DNA from: a bacterium
Lineage (GTDB): Bacteria; Bacteroidota; Bacteroidia; Chitinophagales; Saprospiraceae
Assembly (NCBI GenBank): GCA_024742755.1
Contig: JANSXW010000053.1
Span: forward strand, 1 to 39,297
DNA length: 39,297 nt
Direction of reading: 5' to 3'
In this document: in pieces, positions 8,137 through 15,102 of the stretch
Layout: every line of letters begins with the position of its first letter
Numbering within the stretch: position 1 is the first letter of the stretch
Program-made: the position numbers and the translations under genes
Notes under the pieces: model-generated
What the model saw: only the letters and a program-made list of their open reading frames with translations
Databases searched by the model: none
Told to the model about the DNA's origin: nothing

Positions 8137-8877
8137 ATGGAATTTCAAAAGCTATCCCCTTTAGAGTTAAGGGATTTAATTAATAAGTTTAATTCCGATT
8201 TAAGGAAGCTGCAGTATCAGGTGGTCAAAACACAGGCAATGGTCAGCGAACTGGAAGGCTACCTGTCTGAAGCGGAAACAGCGCTTGGACTGGAACTCTC
8301 TACAGCCATGGTCGAAGTGCCTGAGGTGGAAGCCGCTCCGGAAAAAGCAAAGCCGCAAGAGCAGAAAGCAGCTCCAAAGACCAAAGGGCGCGGTCGCCCC
8401 AAGGGTGCCAAGAATAAGAAAACCACAGAAAAAAAGGCTGCAAAGCCAGCAGCAGGCAAGACAAAGGGGAAGGGCCCTGGCCGCCCCGCTGGCTCCAAAA
8501 GCAAAAAGAAAGCAACGACAGAAACCAAGCCGAAAGCCGCTAAAGACAAGGCCAGCCAAGCAGCGAAAGAAACGCCTGCCAATGAGGATGTCCCAGGCTA
8601 TCGCCTGTCAGAGTGGGATGATTTTGTATTGAAAAGCCTCAATGAAAAAGGCAAAGTCCTGACCACTTCTGAATTGACAAAAATCGGCGTGGCAGATGCT
8701 TCCATAAAGCTGGGCGCTGCACAGATCAAGACCAAGCTGAATGCCAGCCTGCACAAACTGGCCAATAAAAAAGGCCTTCTGGCTAAGGTAGAACACGCTG
8801 GCCGCGGGTTTGCCTATGCACTGCAGGAGTGGGTGAGCGCTTCCGGCGAGCTGCCTAAAAAATACGTTGAGAAATAA
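8137..8877 (+). CDS. AT-hook DNA-binding protein with coiled-coil start and C-terminal domain
   Basis: A 246-residue protein in three parts. Residues about 5-55 form a helical coiled-coil segment. Residues about 65-150 are a low-complexity Lys/Ala/Pro region with two AT-hook cores (GRGRPKG at 84-90 and PGRPAG at 114-119). Residues about 155-235 form a compact C-terminal domain (YRLSEWDDFVLKSLNEKGKV...GRGFAYAL) that resembles a winged helix. The Lys/Ala-rich centre recalls histone H1-like nucleoid proteins. It probably binds AT-rich DNA in the minor groove as an oligomer and shapes the chromosome or regulates genes. It has its own promoter box and is followed by a strong terminator, so it is likely well expressed and monocistronic. 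The C-terminal assignment is inference. Confidence 0.8.
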   Translation: MEFQKLSPLELRDLINKFNSDLRKLQYQVVKTQAMVSELEGYLSEAETALGLELSTAMVEVPEVEAAPEKAKPQEQKAAPKTKGRGRPKGAKNKKTTEKKAAKPAAGKTKGKGPGRPAGSKSKKKATTETKPKAAKDKASQAAKETPANEDVPGYRLSEWDDFVLKSLNEKGKVLTTSELTKIGVADASIKLGAAQIKTKLNASLHKLANKKGLLAKVEHAGRGFAYALQEWVSASGELPKKYVEK

Positions 8878-8914
8878 AGGCACTGAAATCAGAACCTGAC
8901 TGGCTTGCTGATAA

Positions 8915-8951
8915 AAAAAGCCGCATCCGGAGTTACCGGGTGTGGCTTTTT
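8915..8951. terminator. Bidirectional hairpin terminator
   Basis: AAAAAGCCGCATCCGG pairs with CCGGGTGTGGCTTTTT around the loop AGTTA. It has a T-run on the plus side and an A-run on the minus side. It ends the AT-hook gene. Confidence 0.8.
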
Positions 8952-9002
8952 ACTTTGGTCAGGTAAGCGTTAACCCATGGTTTGCGGAGGGCATTTTAAA
9001 AA

Positions 9003-9042
9003 ACAAAACCCCTGCAGCCCTTCAGCTACAGAGGTTTTTGTT
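9003..9042 (-). terminator. Terminator of the DUF202 gene
   Basis: On the minus strand, AACAAAAACCTCTG pairs imperfectly with CAGGGGTTTTGTT and runs into TTTTGTTTTTT. It lies about 60 nt past the stop of the DUF202 gene. Confidence 0.6.
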
Positions 9043-9104
9043 CCTTAAAAAGTAGTTTGGTACTTCAAATATAGTGGTTGTGCCGGTAAAATGCAACTGC
9101 ACTG

Positions 9105-9368
9105 TCACAACTGATAGTATTTTTTGATGTGCGCGCGGATGTAAATCAACCGCCCAATACCTACGGCGAGAATGAGGGGCGATAAGCAAAGGAGGAACCA
9201 TCCAAGGGGGCGGATTTCTTCCAGGGCTGACATCTCAAGTATGGCGAACCCGGCGCTTAGGAAAACGACGGCAGTGCGGAAGTAGGCCAGAAAAGTACGC
9301 TCATTGGCCAGTCTTGTGCGCTCTATGGCCAGAACATCTCGGGTAATTAAGGGTGCCTTTTGACTCAT
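9105..9368 (-). CDS. DUF202 family membrane protein (YidH-like)
   Basis: An 87-residue integral membrane protein. The family signature is present: LANERTFLAYFRTAVVFLSAGFAI, where the NERTFLAWxRT-type motif leads straight into the first membrane helix. A second helix (PLGWFLLCLSPLILAVGIG) follows, then a basic tail. The first helix is followed by an acidic turn. Family members are small inner-membrane proteins of unknown function, some fused to VTC-like transporters. ATG 9368 is chosen over the TTG at 9380. It is monocistronic, with its own terminator at 9003-9042, and divergent from the arginine operon. Confidence 0.85.
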   Translation of the reverse strand: MSQKAPLITRDVLAIERTRLANERTFLAYFRTAVVFLSAGFAILEMSALEEIRPLGWFLLCLSPLILAVGIGRLIYIRAHIKKYYQL

Positions 9369-9482
9369 TTTTTGCTGCAAATGTCCAGCTTTGGCTATTT
9401 CCTTTCAATGCACTAGATCACAGAAGGGCTATTTTTGATTTTTTTTGGCGTAAATTTTGCATTTTCTTTAAATCTCCTCTAG

Positions 9483-9502
9483 ATTGCATGTCCAAATGCA
9501 AT
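9483..9502. promoter_or_regulatory. Palindrome, candidate repressor operator
   Basis: ATTGCAT (9483-9489) and ATGCAAT (9496-9502) are perfect inverted arms with a 6-nt spacer, the geometry of an operator for a dimeric or hexameric repressor. ArgR/AhrC boxes are also AT-rich palindromes of about 18-20 bp, but this one does not match the Escherichia coli ARG-box consensus closely. Confidence 0.35.
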
Positions 9503-9622
9503 ACGACGTAGCAAATATTATCACTTCTCCACTATTCCTGCGGACATTCCCGGCAGGTGCTCGTCGACGCTTCTCACGTCGCCCATAAGGGCGTATACTT
9601 AACATATAACCCGTCCGGGGTG

Positions 9623-9630
9623 TAGCTTTG
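9623..9630 (+). promoter_or_regulatory. -7 promoter box of the arginine operon
   Basis: TAGCTTTG fits TAnnTTTG exactly, about 106 nt before the GNAT start. No TTTG is found 19-21 nt upstream, so the promoter may need an activator or lie elsewhere. Confidence 0.4.
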
Positions 9631-9669
9631 CTTACCCTTTTCATTTTCCCTGCTGAAAGTCAGAACCAG

Positions 9670-9720
9670 ATTTGCATTCATCGATTTGAACACCATTTGG
9701 CAACCGTACCAAATGCAAAT
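9670..9720. promoter_or_regulatory. Two competing hairpins in the arginine leader
   Basis: ATTTGCATT (9670-9678) pairs with AATGCAAAT (9712-9720). CATTTGG (9694-9700) pairs with CCAAATG (9709-9715). The two right arms overlap, so the folds exclude each other. The element ends 15 nt before the GNAT ATG and would sit in the mRNA leader if transcription starts near 9637. Confidence 0.4.
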
Positions 9721-9735
9721 GCATCAATTGGACAC

Positions 9736-10317
9736 ATGAAGTTTGATATCCAGATAGCGGACGCTTCCCACGAAGTGCATGCTGAAGAAATCTGCCGCGA
9801 GTACGCCGAGTCGGCCCGCGCCCGTGGTACCGGCATCGCGCAGCGCAAGCCGGAGTACATCCGCACAAAAATCCAAAACGGCAATGCCGTCATCGCTCTG
9901 CAGGAGGGCAAGGTAGCCGGGTTCTGCTACATCGAGGTATGGAGCCACGAGCGCTATGTCGCCAATTCAGGCCTCATCGTATTCCCGCAGTACCGGCAGC
10001 ACGGCCTTGCCCGGCAAATCAAAGCCAAAGCCTTTGAGCTGTCGCGCAGCAAGTACCCGCAGGCGCGCCTGTTCGGTATCACCACGAGCATGCCAGTCAT
10101 GCGCATCAACTCCGACCTGGGCTACCGGCCGGTCACCTTCTCGGAGCTGACGCAGGACGATGCCTTCTGGGCTGGCTGCCAGTCGTGCCCCAACTACGAC
10201 ATACTCGAGCGCAATCAGCGACGGATGTGCCTGTGCACGGCCATGCTCGCGCCTTCCAAGGAGGAGGCAGACGCCATGGCCTACGATATGAGCAACATGA
10301 TTGTCAACCAACGTTAA
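9736..10317 (+). CDS. GNAT N-acyltransferase, likely first step of arginine synthesis
   Basis: A 193-residue cytoplasmic GNAT-fold enzyme. The acyl-CoA-binding motif A is clear (VFPQYRQHGLARQIK, residues 82-96), preceded by the strand VANSGLI. It heads a tight operon with argG, argC and the transcarbamylase, so it probably makes the N-acylglutamate that starts the pathway. Bacteroides has a comparable GNAT proposed to use succinyl-CoA; that comparison is from memory. Four cysteines near the end (C148-x2-C151 and C165-x-C167) could bind a metal. ATG 9736 is preferred over the upstream start at 9628, which would include the leader hairpins. It lies 14 nt before argG. The acyl donor is unproven. 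Confidence 0.8.
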   Translation: MKFDIQIADASHEVHAEEICREYAESARARGTGIAQRKPEYIRTKIQNGNAVIALQEGKVAGFCYIEVWSHERYVANSGLIVFPQYRQHGLARQIKAKAFELSRSKYPQARLFGITTSMPVMRINSDLGYRPVTFSELTQDDAFWAGCQSCPNYDILERNQRRMCLCTAMLAPSKEEADAMAYDMSNMIVNQR

Positions 10318-10331
10318 ACCCTTCCATAAAC

Positions 10332-11543
10332 ATGAGCCAACCACCCAAAGTCGTCCTGGCCTACAGCGGCGGACTCGATACTTCTTTTTGCGTCAAGCAC
10401 CTGACCGCCGATAAAGGCATGGAAGTGCATGCCCTTACAGTAAATACCGGCGGCTTCTCTGCGGAAGAACTGAAAGCCCTGGAACAAAAAGCCCTGCAGC
10501 TCGGCGCGGCATCTTACAAAGCGGTGGACGCCCTGCCTGCGTATTACGACCAATGCCTGCGCTACCTGATCTATGGCAATGTGCTCCGCAATAACACCTA
10601 CCCGCTGAGCGTGAGCGCCGAGCGGATGTTTCAGGCGCTGGAGACGGTTAAGTATGCCAACAGCCTGGGCGCGGATGCTGTAGCCCACGGCAGTACCGGC
10701 GCTGGCAATGATCAGGTGCGCTTTGACCTGGTCTTCGAGGTACTGGGCAACAACCTTAAGGTCATTACGCCTATCCGTGACATGCAGCTGACCCGTCAGG
10801 AAGAGATCGATTACCTGAAAAAGCACGGCATCGACTGGCCGTGGGCGAAAGCCAAATACTCCATCAATCAGGGCGTATGGGGCACAAGCGTGGGCGGTGC
10901 GGAAACCCTGACTTCCCACCAAACCTTGCCGGAGGAAGCCTATCCCAGCCCGCTTACGCAAACGGAGCCGCAGGAGGCCACCCTCCATTTCAATAAAGGC
11001 GAGCTGACCGGGCTCGACGGGCATACCTTCGCCCATCCGCTGGAAGCCATACAGGCCCTGCAGGAAAAAGCAGCGCCCTACGCCATCGGCCGCGATGTGC
11101 ACGTGGGGGACACCATCATCGGCATAAAGGGAAGGGTTGGGTTTGAGGCAGCCGCACCGCTCATCATCATCAAAGCCCACCATTTGCTGGAAAAGCATAC
11201 GCTCACCAAGTGGCAGCAGTACTGGAAAGAACAACTGGCCAACTGGTATGGCATGCTGCTGCACGAAGGGCAACTCCTGGAGCCGGTGATGCGCAATATC
11301 GAGACTTTCCTGGCCGAAACACAGGCGACAGTGACCGGTAGCGTTACCGTCAAGCTGCATCCCTACCGCTTTGAGCTCATCGGCATTGAGTCAGACTACG
11401 ACCTGATGAACAGCGGCTTTGGGCAGTACGGCGAGATGAACAAAGCCTGGAGCGGGGAGGATGTCAAAGGCTTCACCAAAATCCTCTCCACCAACCTGAA
11501 AATCCACCATTTCGTACAGCAAAACGCACCAAAAGATGATTAA
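10332..11543 (+). CDS. argG: Argininosuccinate synthase
   Basis: A 403-residue cytosolic enzyme that joins citrulline and aspartate at the cost of ATP (to AMP and PPi), the penultimate step to arginine. The ATP-pyrophosphatase P-loop VVLAYSGGLDTS is at the N-terminus and AHGSTGAGNDQVRF (about 117-130) follows. The length agrees with the family. ATG 10332 is chosen because the family starts within a few residues of this loop; the frame open upstream only runs through the GNAT gene. It overlaps argC by 8 nt (11536-11543), consistent with translational coupling. Confidence 0.97.
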   Translation: MSQPPKVVLAYSGGLDTSFCVKHLTADKGMEVHALTVNTGGFSAEELKALEQKALQLGAASYKAVDALPAYYDQCLRYLIYGNVLRNNTYPLSVSAERMFQALETVKYANSLGADAVAHGSTGAGNDQVRFDLVFEVLGNNLKVITPIRDMQLTRQEEIDYLKKHGIDWPWAKAKYSINQGVWGTSVGGAETLTSHQTLPEEAYPSPLTQTEPQEATLHFNKGELTGLDGHTFAHPLEAIQALQEKAAPYAIGRDVHVGDTIIGIKGRVGFEAAAPLIIIKAHHLLEKHTLTKWQQYWKEQLANWYGMLLHEGQLLEPVMRNIETFLAETQATVTGSVTVKLHPYRFELIGIESDYDLMNSGFGQYGEMNKAWSGEDVKGFTKILSTNLKIHHFVQQNAPKDD

Positions 11544-12504
11544 CGCAGGCATCGTAGGCGGAGCGGGCTACACAGCCGGCGAACTGCTCCGCATCCTCAT
11601 CAACCACCCGGACACGGAGATTGCCTGGGTGCAAAGCAGCAGTCAGGCGGGCAAACCAGTCACTTCAGTGCACACAAGCCTGCTGGGCGAGACGTACCTA
11701 AATTTCCAGGCGGAAGCGGACTATAGCAGTGTGGATGTACTCTTCCTGTGCATGGGGCACGGGCGCTCGGCGAGTTTCCTTACGGAAAATGAGGTGCCGG
11801 AGGAGGTCCGCATCGTAGACTTGAGCACCGACTTCCGGGCAGAAAGCGAAGACCATGATTTTGTGTACGGGCTGCCCGAGCTGCAGCGTGACCGCATCCG
11901 CTCAGCGACCCGCATCGCCAATCCGGGTTGCTTTGCCACCGCTATTCAGCTGGCGCTGCTGCCACTGGCCAGGCATGGCTTGCTGGAAGACCATGTGCAC
12001 GTGCACGCCGTCACGGGTTCCACCGGGGCCGGGCAGGCGCCTACATCAACTACCCACTTCAGCTGGCGCAACAACAATATTTCCATCTACAAAGCCTTCC
12101 GGCATCAGCACCTGCAGGAGATTGGGCAGAGCGTGCGCATGCTGCAGCCCGGTTTTGACCTGGACATCAACTTCCTGCCGCTGCGGGGCAATTTCCCCAG
12201 AGGCATTTACGCAAGTACCTACCTGTACACCGACCTGAAAGCGGAAAAGGCGACGGAGCTGTTTGAGGAATTTTACGCCGATTCCCCATTTGTATTCTGT
12301 TCTCCCGCCAATCCGGACCTCAAGCAGGTAGTGAATACCAACAAAGGCATCATCTACCTCGACTGGCACGAAGGGAAGCTCCTTATCGTCAGCATGATCG
12401 ACAACCTGCTCAAGGGCGCGTCCGGGCAGGCGGTGCAAAATATGAACCTGCTGTTTGGCCTGGACGAAGCGGCTGGCCTGCGGCTCAAACCCTCTCAATT
12501 CTAA
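11536..12504 (+). CDS. argC: N-acyl-gamma-glutamyl-phosphate reductase
   Basis: A 322-residue NADPH-dependent reductase that converts N-acylglutamyl phosphate to the semialdehyde. The Rossmann start INAGIVGGAGYTAGELLRIL and the catalytic Cys132 in ANPGCFATA are intact, and the C-terminal dimerisation and substrate part is full length. It starts inside the end of argG and ends 5 nt before the transcarbamylase, so all are on one transcript. In related Bacteroidota clusters argD usually follows argC, but here it is missing. Confidence 0.96.
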   Translation: MINAGIVGGAGYTAGELLRILINHPDTEIAWVQSSSQAGKPVTSVHTSLLGETYLNFQAEADYSSVDVLFLCMGHGRSASFLTENEVPEEVRIVDLSTDFRAESEDHDFVYGLPELQRDRIRSATRIANPGCFATAIQLALLPLARHGLLEDHVHVHAVTGSTGAGQAPTSTTHFSWRNNNISIYKAFRHQHLQEIGQSVRMLQPGFDLDINFLPLRGNFPRGIYASTYLYTDLKAEKATELFEEFYADSPFVFCSPANPDLKQVVNTNKGIIYLDWHEGKLLIVSMIDNLLKGASGQAVQNMNLLFGLDEAAGLRLKPSQF

Positions 12505-12509
12505 ACGTT

Positions 12510-13454
12510 ATGCAGCATTTCACTTCTGTACACGATGTAGCGGACCCGGCGGCGCTGGTCCGGAGCGCTTTGGAGCTCAAGCAAAGCCCACTGGAAGACC
12601 TCCTTTCCATTGGGCAGCACAAGACCATGGTCCTCCTGTTTTTCAATCCCAGCCTGCGCACCCGGCTGAGCACGCAGAAAGCCGGTCTCAGCCTCGGCAT
12701 GCAGGTGATGGTGCACAATGCCGGGCAAGGCTGGCAGCTCGAATTTGAGGATGGGGCCATTATGAATGCCGATAAGGCGGAGCATGTGAAGGAAGCCGCC
12801 GGCGTCATCAGCCAGTACGCGGATATCATCGGCGTGCGGACCTTCCCCAGCCTGACAGACCGCGAGCGCGATTATCAGGATTTTATACTGGAACAGTTCA
12901 AAGCCCACGCCAAAGTGCCGGTGCTGAGCCTGGAATCAGCCATCCGCCACCCCCTGCAGTCCCTGGCAGATTGGGTGACGATAGCAGAGCACCGCCCGGC
13001 ACACCGCCCCAAGGTAGTCCTGAGCTGGGCGCCTCACCCCAAAGCTTTGCCACAGGCTGTCGCCAATTCTTTCCTCGAATGGATGCAGGTAGCGGATGTA
13101 GAACTTTGCCTGACCCACCCCGAAGGCTACGAACTGGCCCCGGAATTTGTGGGCGGCACACCGGTCGTCTACGATCAGAAAAAGGCACTGGAAGGAGCCG
13201 ACTTCGTATACGTCAAAAACTGGTCGCCCTACCACGCCTACGGGCAGGTGCAAAAGCTGGATGCCAACTGGATGATCAGCCCGGAAAAAATGGCGGTCAC
13301 CAACAACGGCCGATTCATGCACTGCCTGCCGGTACGCCGCAATGTGGTCGTTGCGGATGCCGTGATGGACAGCCCGCGTGCCCTGCATCTGGAGCAAAGC
13401 CATAACCGGACCTGGGCAGCGATGGCGGCGATTAAAGCACTATTGAAAAGCTAA
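12510..13454 (+). CDS. argF': N-acyl-ornithine carbamoyltransferase, succinyl-type predicted
   Basis: A 314-residue transcarbamylase. The carbamoyl-phosphate motif is FFNPSLRTRLSTQK (45-57 region), the HPLQ motif is present (RHPLQSLAD), and a late MHCLPVRRN replaces the usual HCLP(A/G) of ordinary ornithine enzymes, marking the N-acyl-ornithine branch. Residue 90 (DKAEH) is Ala. At this site Xanthomonas acetylornithine transcarbamylase has Glu92 and Bacteroides succinylornithine transcarbamylase has Pro90. Mutants with small side chains at that Glu switch to succinylornithine (from memory of published work), so the substrate is probably N-succinylornithine. The product is N-acylcitrulline, which ArgE then deacylates. 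Confidence 0.9.
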   Translation: MQHFTSVHDVADPAALVRSALELKQSPLEDLLSIGQHKTMVLLFFNPSLRTRLSTQKAGLSLGMQVMVHNAGQGWQLEFEDGAIMNADKAEHVKEAAGVISQYADIIGVRTFPSLTDRERDYQDFILEQFKAHAKVPVLSLESAIRHPLQSLADWVTIAEHRPAHRPKVVLSWAPHPKALPQAVANSFLEWMQVADVELCLTHPEGYELAPEFVGGTPVVYDQKKALEGADFVYVKNWSPYHAYGQVQKLDANWMISPEKMAVTNNGRFMHCLPVRRNVVVADAVMDSPRALHLEQSHNRTWAAMAAIKALLKS

Positions 13455-13458
13455 AAAC

Positions 13459-14244
13459 ATGTCCACACTCACCATCCTAAAAATCGGCGGGGCCCTGCTA
13501 CAGCAGCCCGATGCCCTTAGCGACTGCCTGCGTTACTTCCATGAACTGGCAGGGCACAAAATCCTGGTACACGGCGGCGGGCGGCGCGCCAGCCAAATCA
13601 GCAAAGCCCTGGGCATCACCCCGCGCATGCACGAAGGCCGCCGCCTCACCGATGAGGCCACGCTTGAGGTGGTGACGATGGTTTACGCCGGACTGGAAAA
13701 CAAGCGCACCGTCGCTCAACTACAGGCGATCGGCTGCCCGGCCATCGGGCTGAGCGGGGCAGATGCAAATATCATCCTTTCGGAAAAACGGCGGGGCGGC
13801 GCTGTGGATTATGGCTATGCAGGAGATGTGGTAAGCGTACAGTCGGAGCAGTTGCAGGCTTTGTTGGAGGCCGGCCTAGTCCCCGTCTGCTGCGCCATCA
13901 CCCACGACGGGCAGGGACAGCTGCTCAATACAAATGCCGATACGATTGCGGCTTCCCTTGCCTCCGGGCTCGCACCTTATTACGAGGTGGAATTGCAGTA
14001 CTGCTTTGAGCAGCCCGGCGTGATGCGGGACATCAAGGACCCGGCATCACTCATTCCATCCTTAAACCCAGACAGCTACGCTGCCTACCGGGCAGATGGT
14101 GTGATCGTAGACGGCATGGTACCTAAGCTGGACAATGCCTTTCGGGCAGTGCAGGCAGGAGCGAAACGGGCGGTGATTGCGGATTTGGCGGGGTTGCGGA
14201 CTGGGAAGGGGACGGAGGTGGTGATGGGGAGACGAAGCTCCTGA
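13459..14244 (+). CDS. argB: N-acylglutamate kinase
   Basis: A 261-residue amino-acid-kinase-family enzyme that phosphorylates N-acylglutamate. Seen: LTILKIGGALL at the start (conserved Lys), the HGGG motif (LVHGGGRRAS), the LSGADANII segment and NTNADTIAASLA for nucleotide and substrate binding, and a C-terminal VDGMVPKLDNAFRAV. It is a short form without the N-terminal helix linked to arginine-inhibited hexamers, so feedback by arginine is less likely. Last gene of the tight operon. Its stop is only 3 nt from the stop of the convergent vapC, leaving no room for a terminator. Confidence 0.95.
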   Translation: MSTLTILKIGGALLQQPDALSDCLRYFHELAGHKILVHGGGRRASQISKALGITPRMHEGRRLTDEATLEVVTMVYAGLENKRTVAQLQAIGCPAIGLSGADANIILSEKRRGGAVDYGYAGDVVSVQSEQLQALLEAGLVPVCCAITHDGQGQLLNTNADTIAASLASGLAPYYEVELQYCFEQPGVMRDIKDPASLIPSLNPDSYAAYRADGVIVDGMVPKLDNAFRAVQAGAKRAVIADLAGLRTGKGTEVVMGRRSS

Positions 14245-14247
14245 AAA

Positions 14248-14676
14248 TCACCTTAAATACTCATTATTTTGAGCAATGGTCCAGTTTTCAATGGATAGCT
14301 CTTCGATTCTTTTAAGATGTTTAGTATTTCCAGTCACGACAGTCATGCCATGAAAAAGTCCAGTCGCACCAATCAATATATCAAAGTCAGGTAGCGGCGT
14401 TCCTTGTGTTCTCAACCTTGCCTTCTCACGGGCGTAAGTGGAAAGAACAGGATATATAGGCACAATTTTGAAATGTGACTCAATAACTCCTATTTCGGAT
14501 CGGTGCTTTTCAGGGTTATCACTGTTCTCTGCTCCAAATAGTAGTTCCGCTATTGTGATTTCTGATATATAGCAATTGTCTTTTTCTATTGCGGCTATCT
14601 TCTGTACGAGCTTATATGCTCCCTGTAGAAAATGGATACAAATGTCTGTATCCAGGAGATATGCATTATTCATCAT
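14248..14676 (-). CDS. vapC: VapC-like PIN-domain toxin
   Basis: A 142-residue PIN-domain protein. Acidic catalytic residues are recognisable in YLLDTDICIHFLQ, ISEITIAELLFG and PDFDILIGATGLFHGMTVVTGN, the order expected of VapC RNases. The C-terminus ends with the family-typical LKRIEELSIENW. It likely cuts a tRNA or rRNA when free of its antitoxin. The start is ATG 14676 (or 14673), overlapping the 3' end of the antitoxin by 11 nt. A GTG at 14694 is less likely. Convergent with argB by 3 nt. The gene is more AT-rich than its argB neighbour, consistent with acquisition. Confidence 0.88.
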   Translation of the reverse strand: MMNNAYLLDTDICIHFLQGAYKLVQKIAAIEKDNCYISEITIAELLFGAENSDNPEKHRSEIGVIESHFKIVPIYPVLSTYAREKARLRTQGTPLPDFDILIGATGLFHGMTVVTGNTKHLKRIEELSIENWTIAQNNEYLR

Positions 14677-14914
14677 CAAAAGATGGGATTTCACGCCCCA
14701 TGGTTCTAGAGCTAATAATTTCTTCTACCATGCTATCGTCCACATCACTCCATGCGCCAAATAAATCTTTCCACCTGTCATTGTCGTTGCTGTTTTTAGA
14801 TTGATCTATGCGAATACTCTCCGTAAGCTCAGTAATTAGCCTAAGGCGAAGGTCAATATTTAGGTGGCGCAGCATTGCCATATAATCTAAAACTAAGCGG
14901 TCTTCAGTTGACAT
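14666..14914 (-). CDS. vapB: VapB-like antitoxin
   Basis: An 82-residue protein upstream of and overlapping vapC. The N-terminal half is helical (RLVLDYMAMLRHLNIDLRLR) and the acidic C-terminal tail (WSDVDDSMVEEIISSRT...SFDDE) resembles toxin-binding tails that wrap a PIN domain. No family name is certain. Assignment as antitoxin rests on size, order, overlap and the adjacent PIN toxin. Divergent from argE by 188 nt. Confidence 0.75.
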   Translation of the reverse strand: MSTEDRLVLDYMAMLRHLNIDLRLRLITELTESIRIDQSKNSNDNDRWKDLFGAWSDVDDSMVEEIISSRTMGREIPSFDDE

Positions 14915-15102
14915 ATCGAGTCAGTTGTACTTTGAAGGTTAGATTTACAGCTCCCTTAGAATTTATTCAAGGATATAAGCTTACATTTAAGAACAGACTG
15001 TAGGATTGGATAGTTCCTTTTATTTCATTCTGTTAGCTGTGCAATTTAAACCGGAATTTAAACAATTTAACCTAAATTGCTGCTAAACCAGCCACCAACG
15101 AT

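Larger units (their letters stand above)
9369..9735. other. Intergenic control region of the arginine operon
   Basis: 367 nt without a gene between the divergent DUF202 gene and the GNAT gene. It holds a 7-bp palindrome (9483-9502), a CGCCC-ATAA-GGGCG hairpin (9580-9593), a -7 box TAGCTTTG (9623-9630) and two overlapping, mutually exclusive inverted repeats (9670-9720) just before the first start codon. The density of symmetric sequence suggests arginine-dependent control. No long reading frame with coding character is present. Confidence 0.55.
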
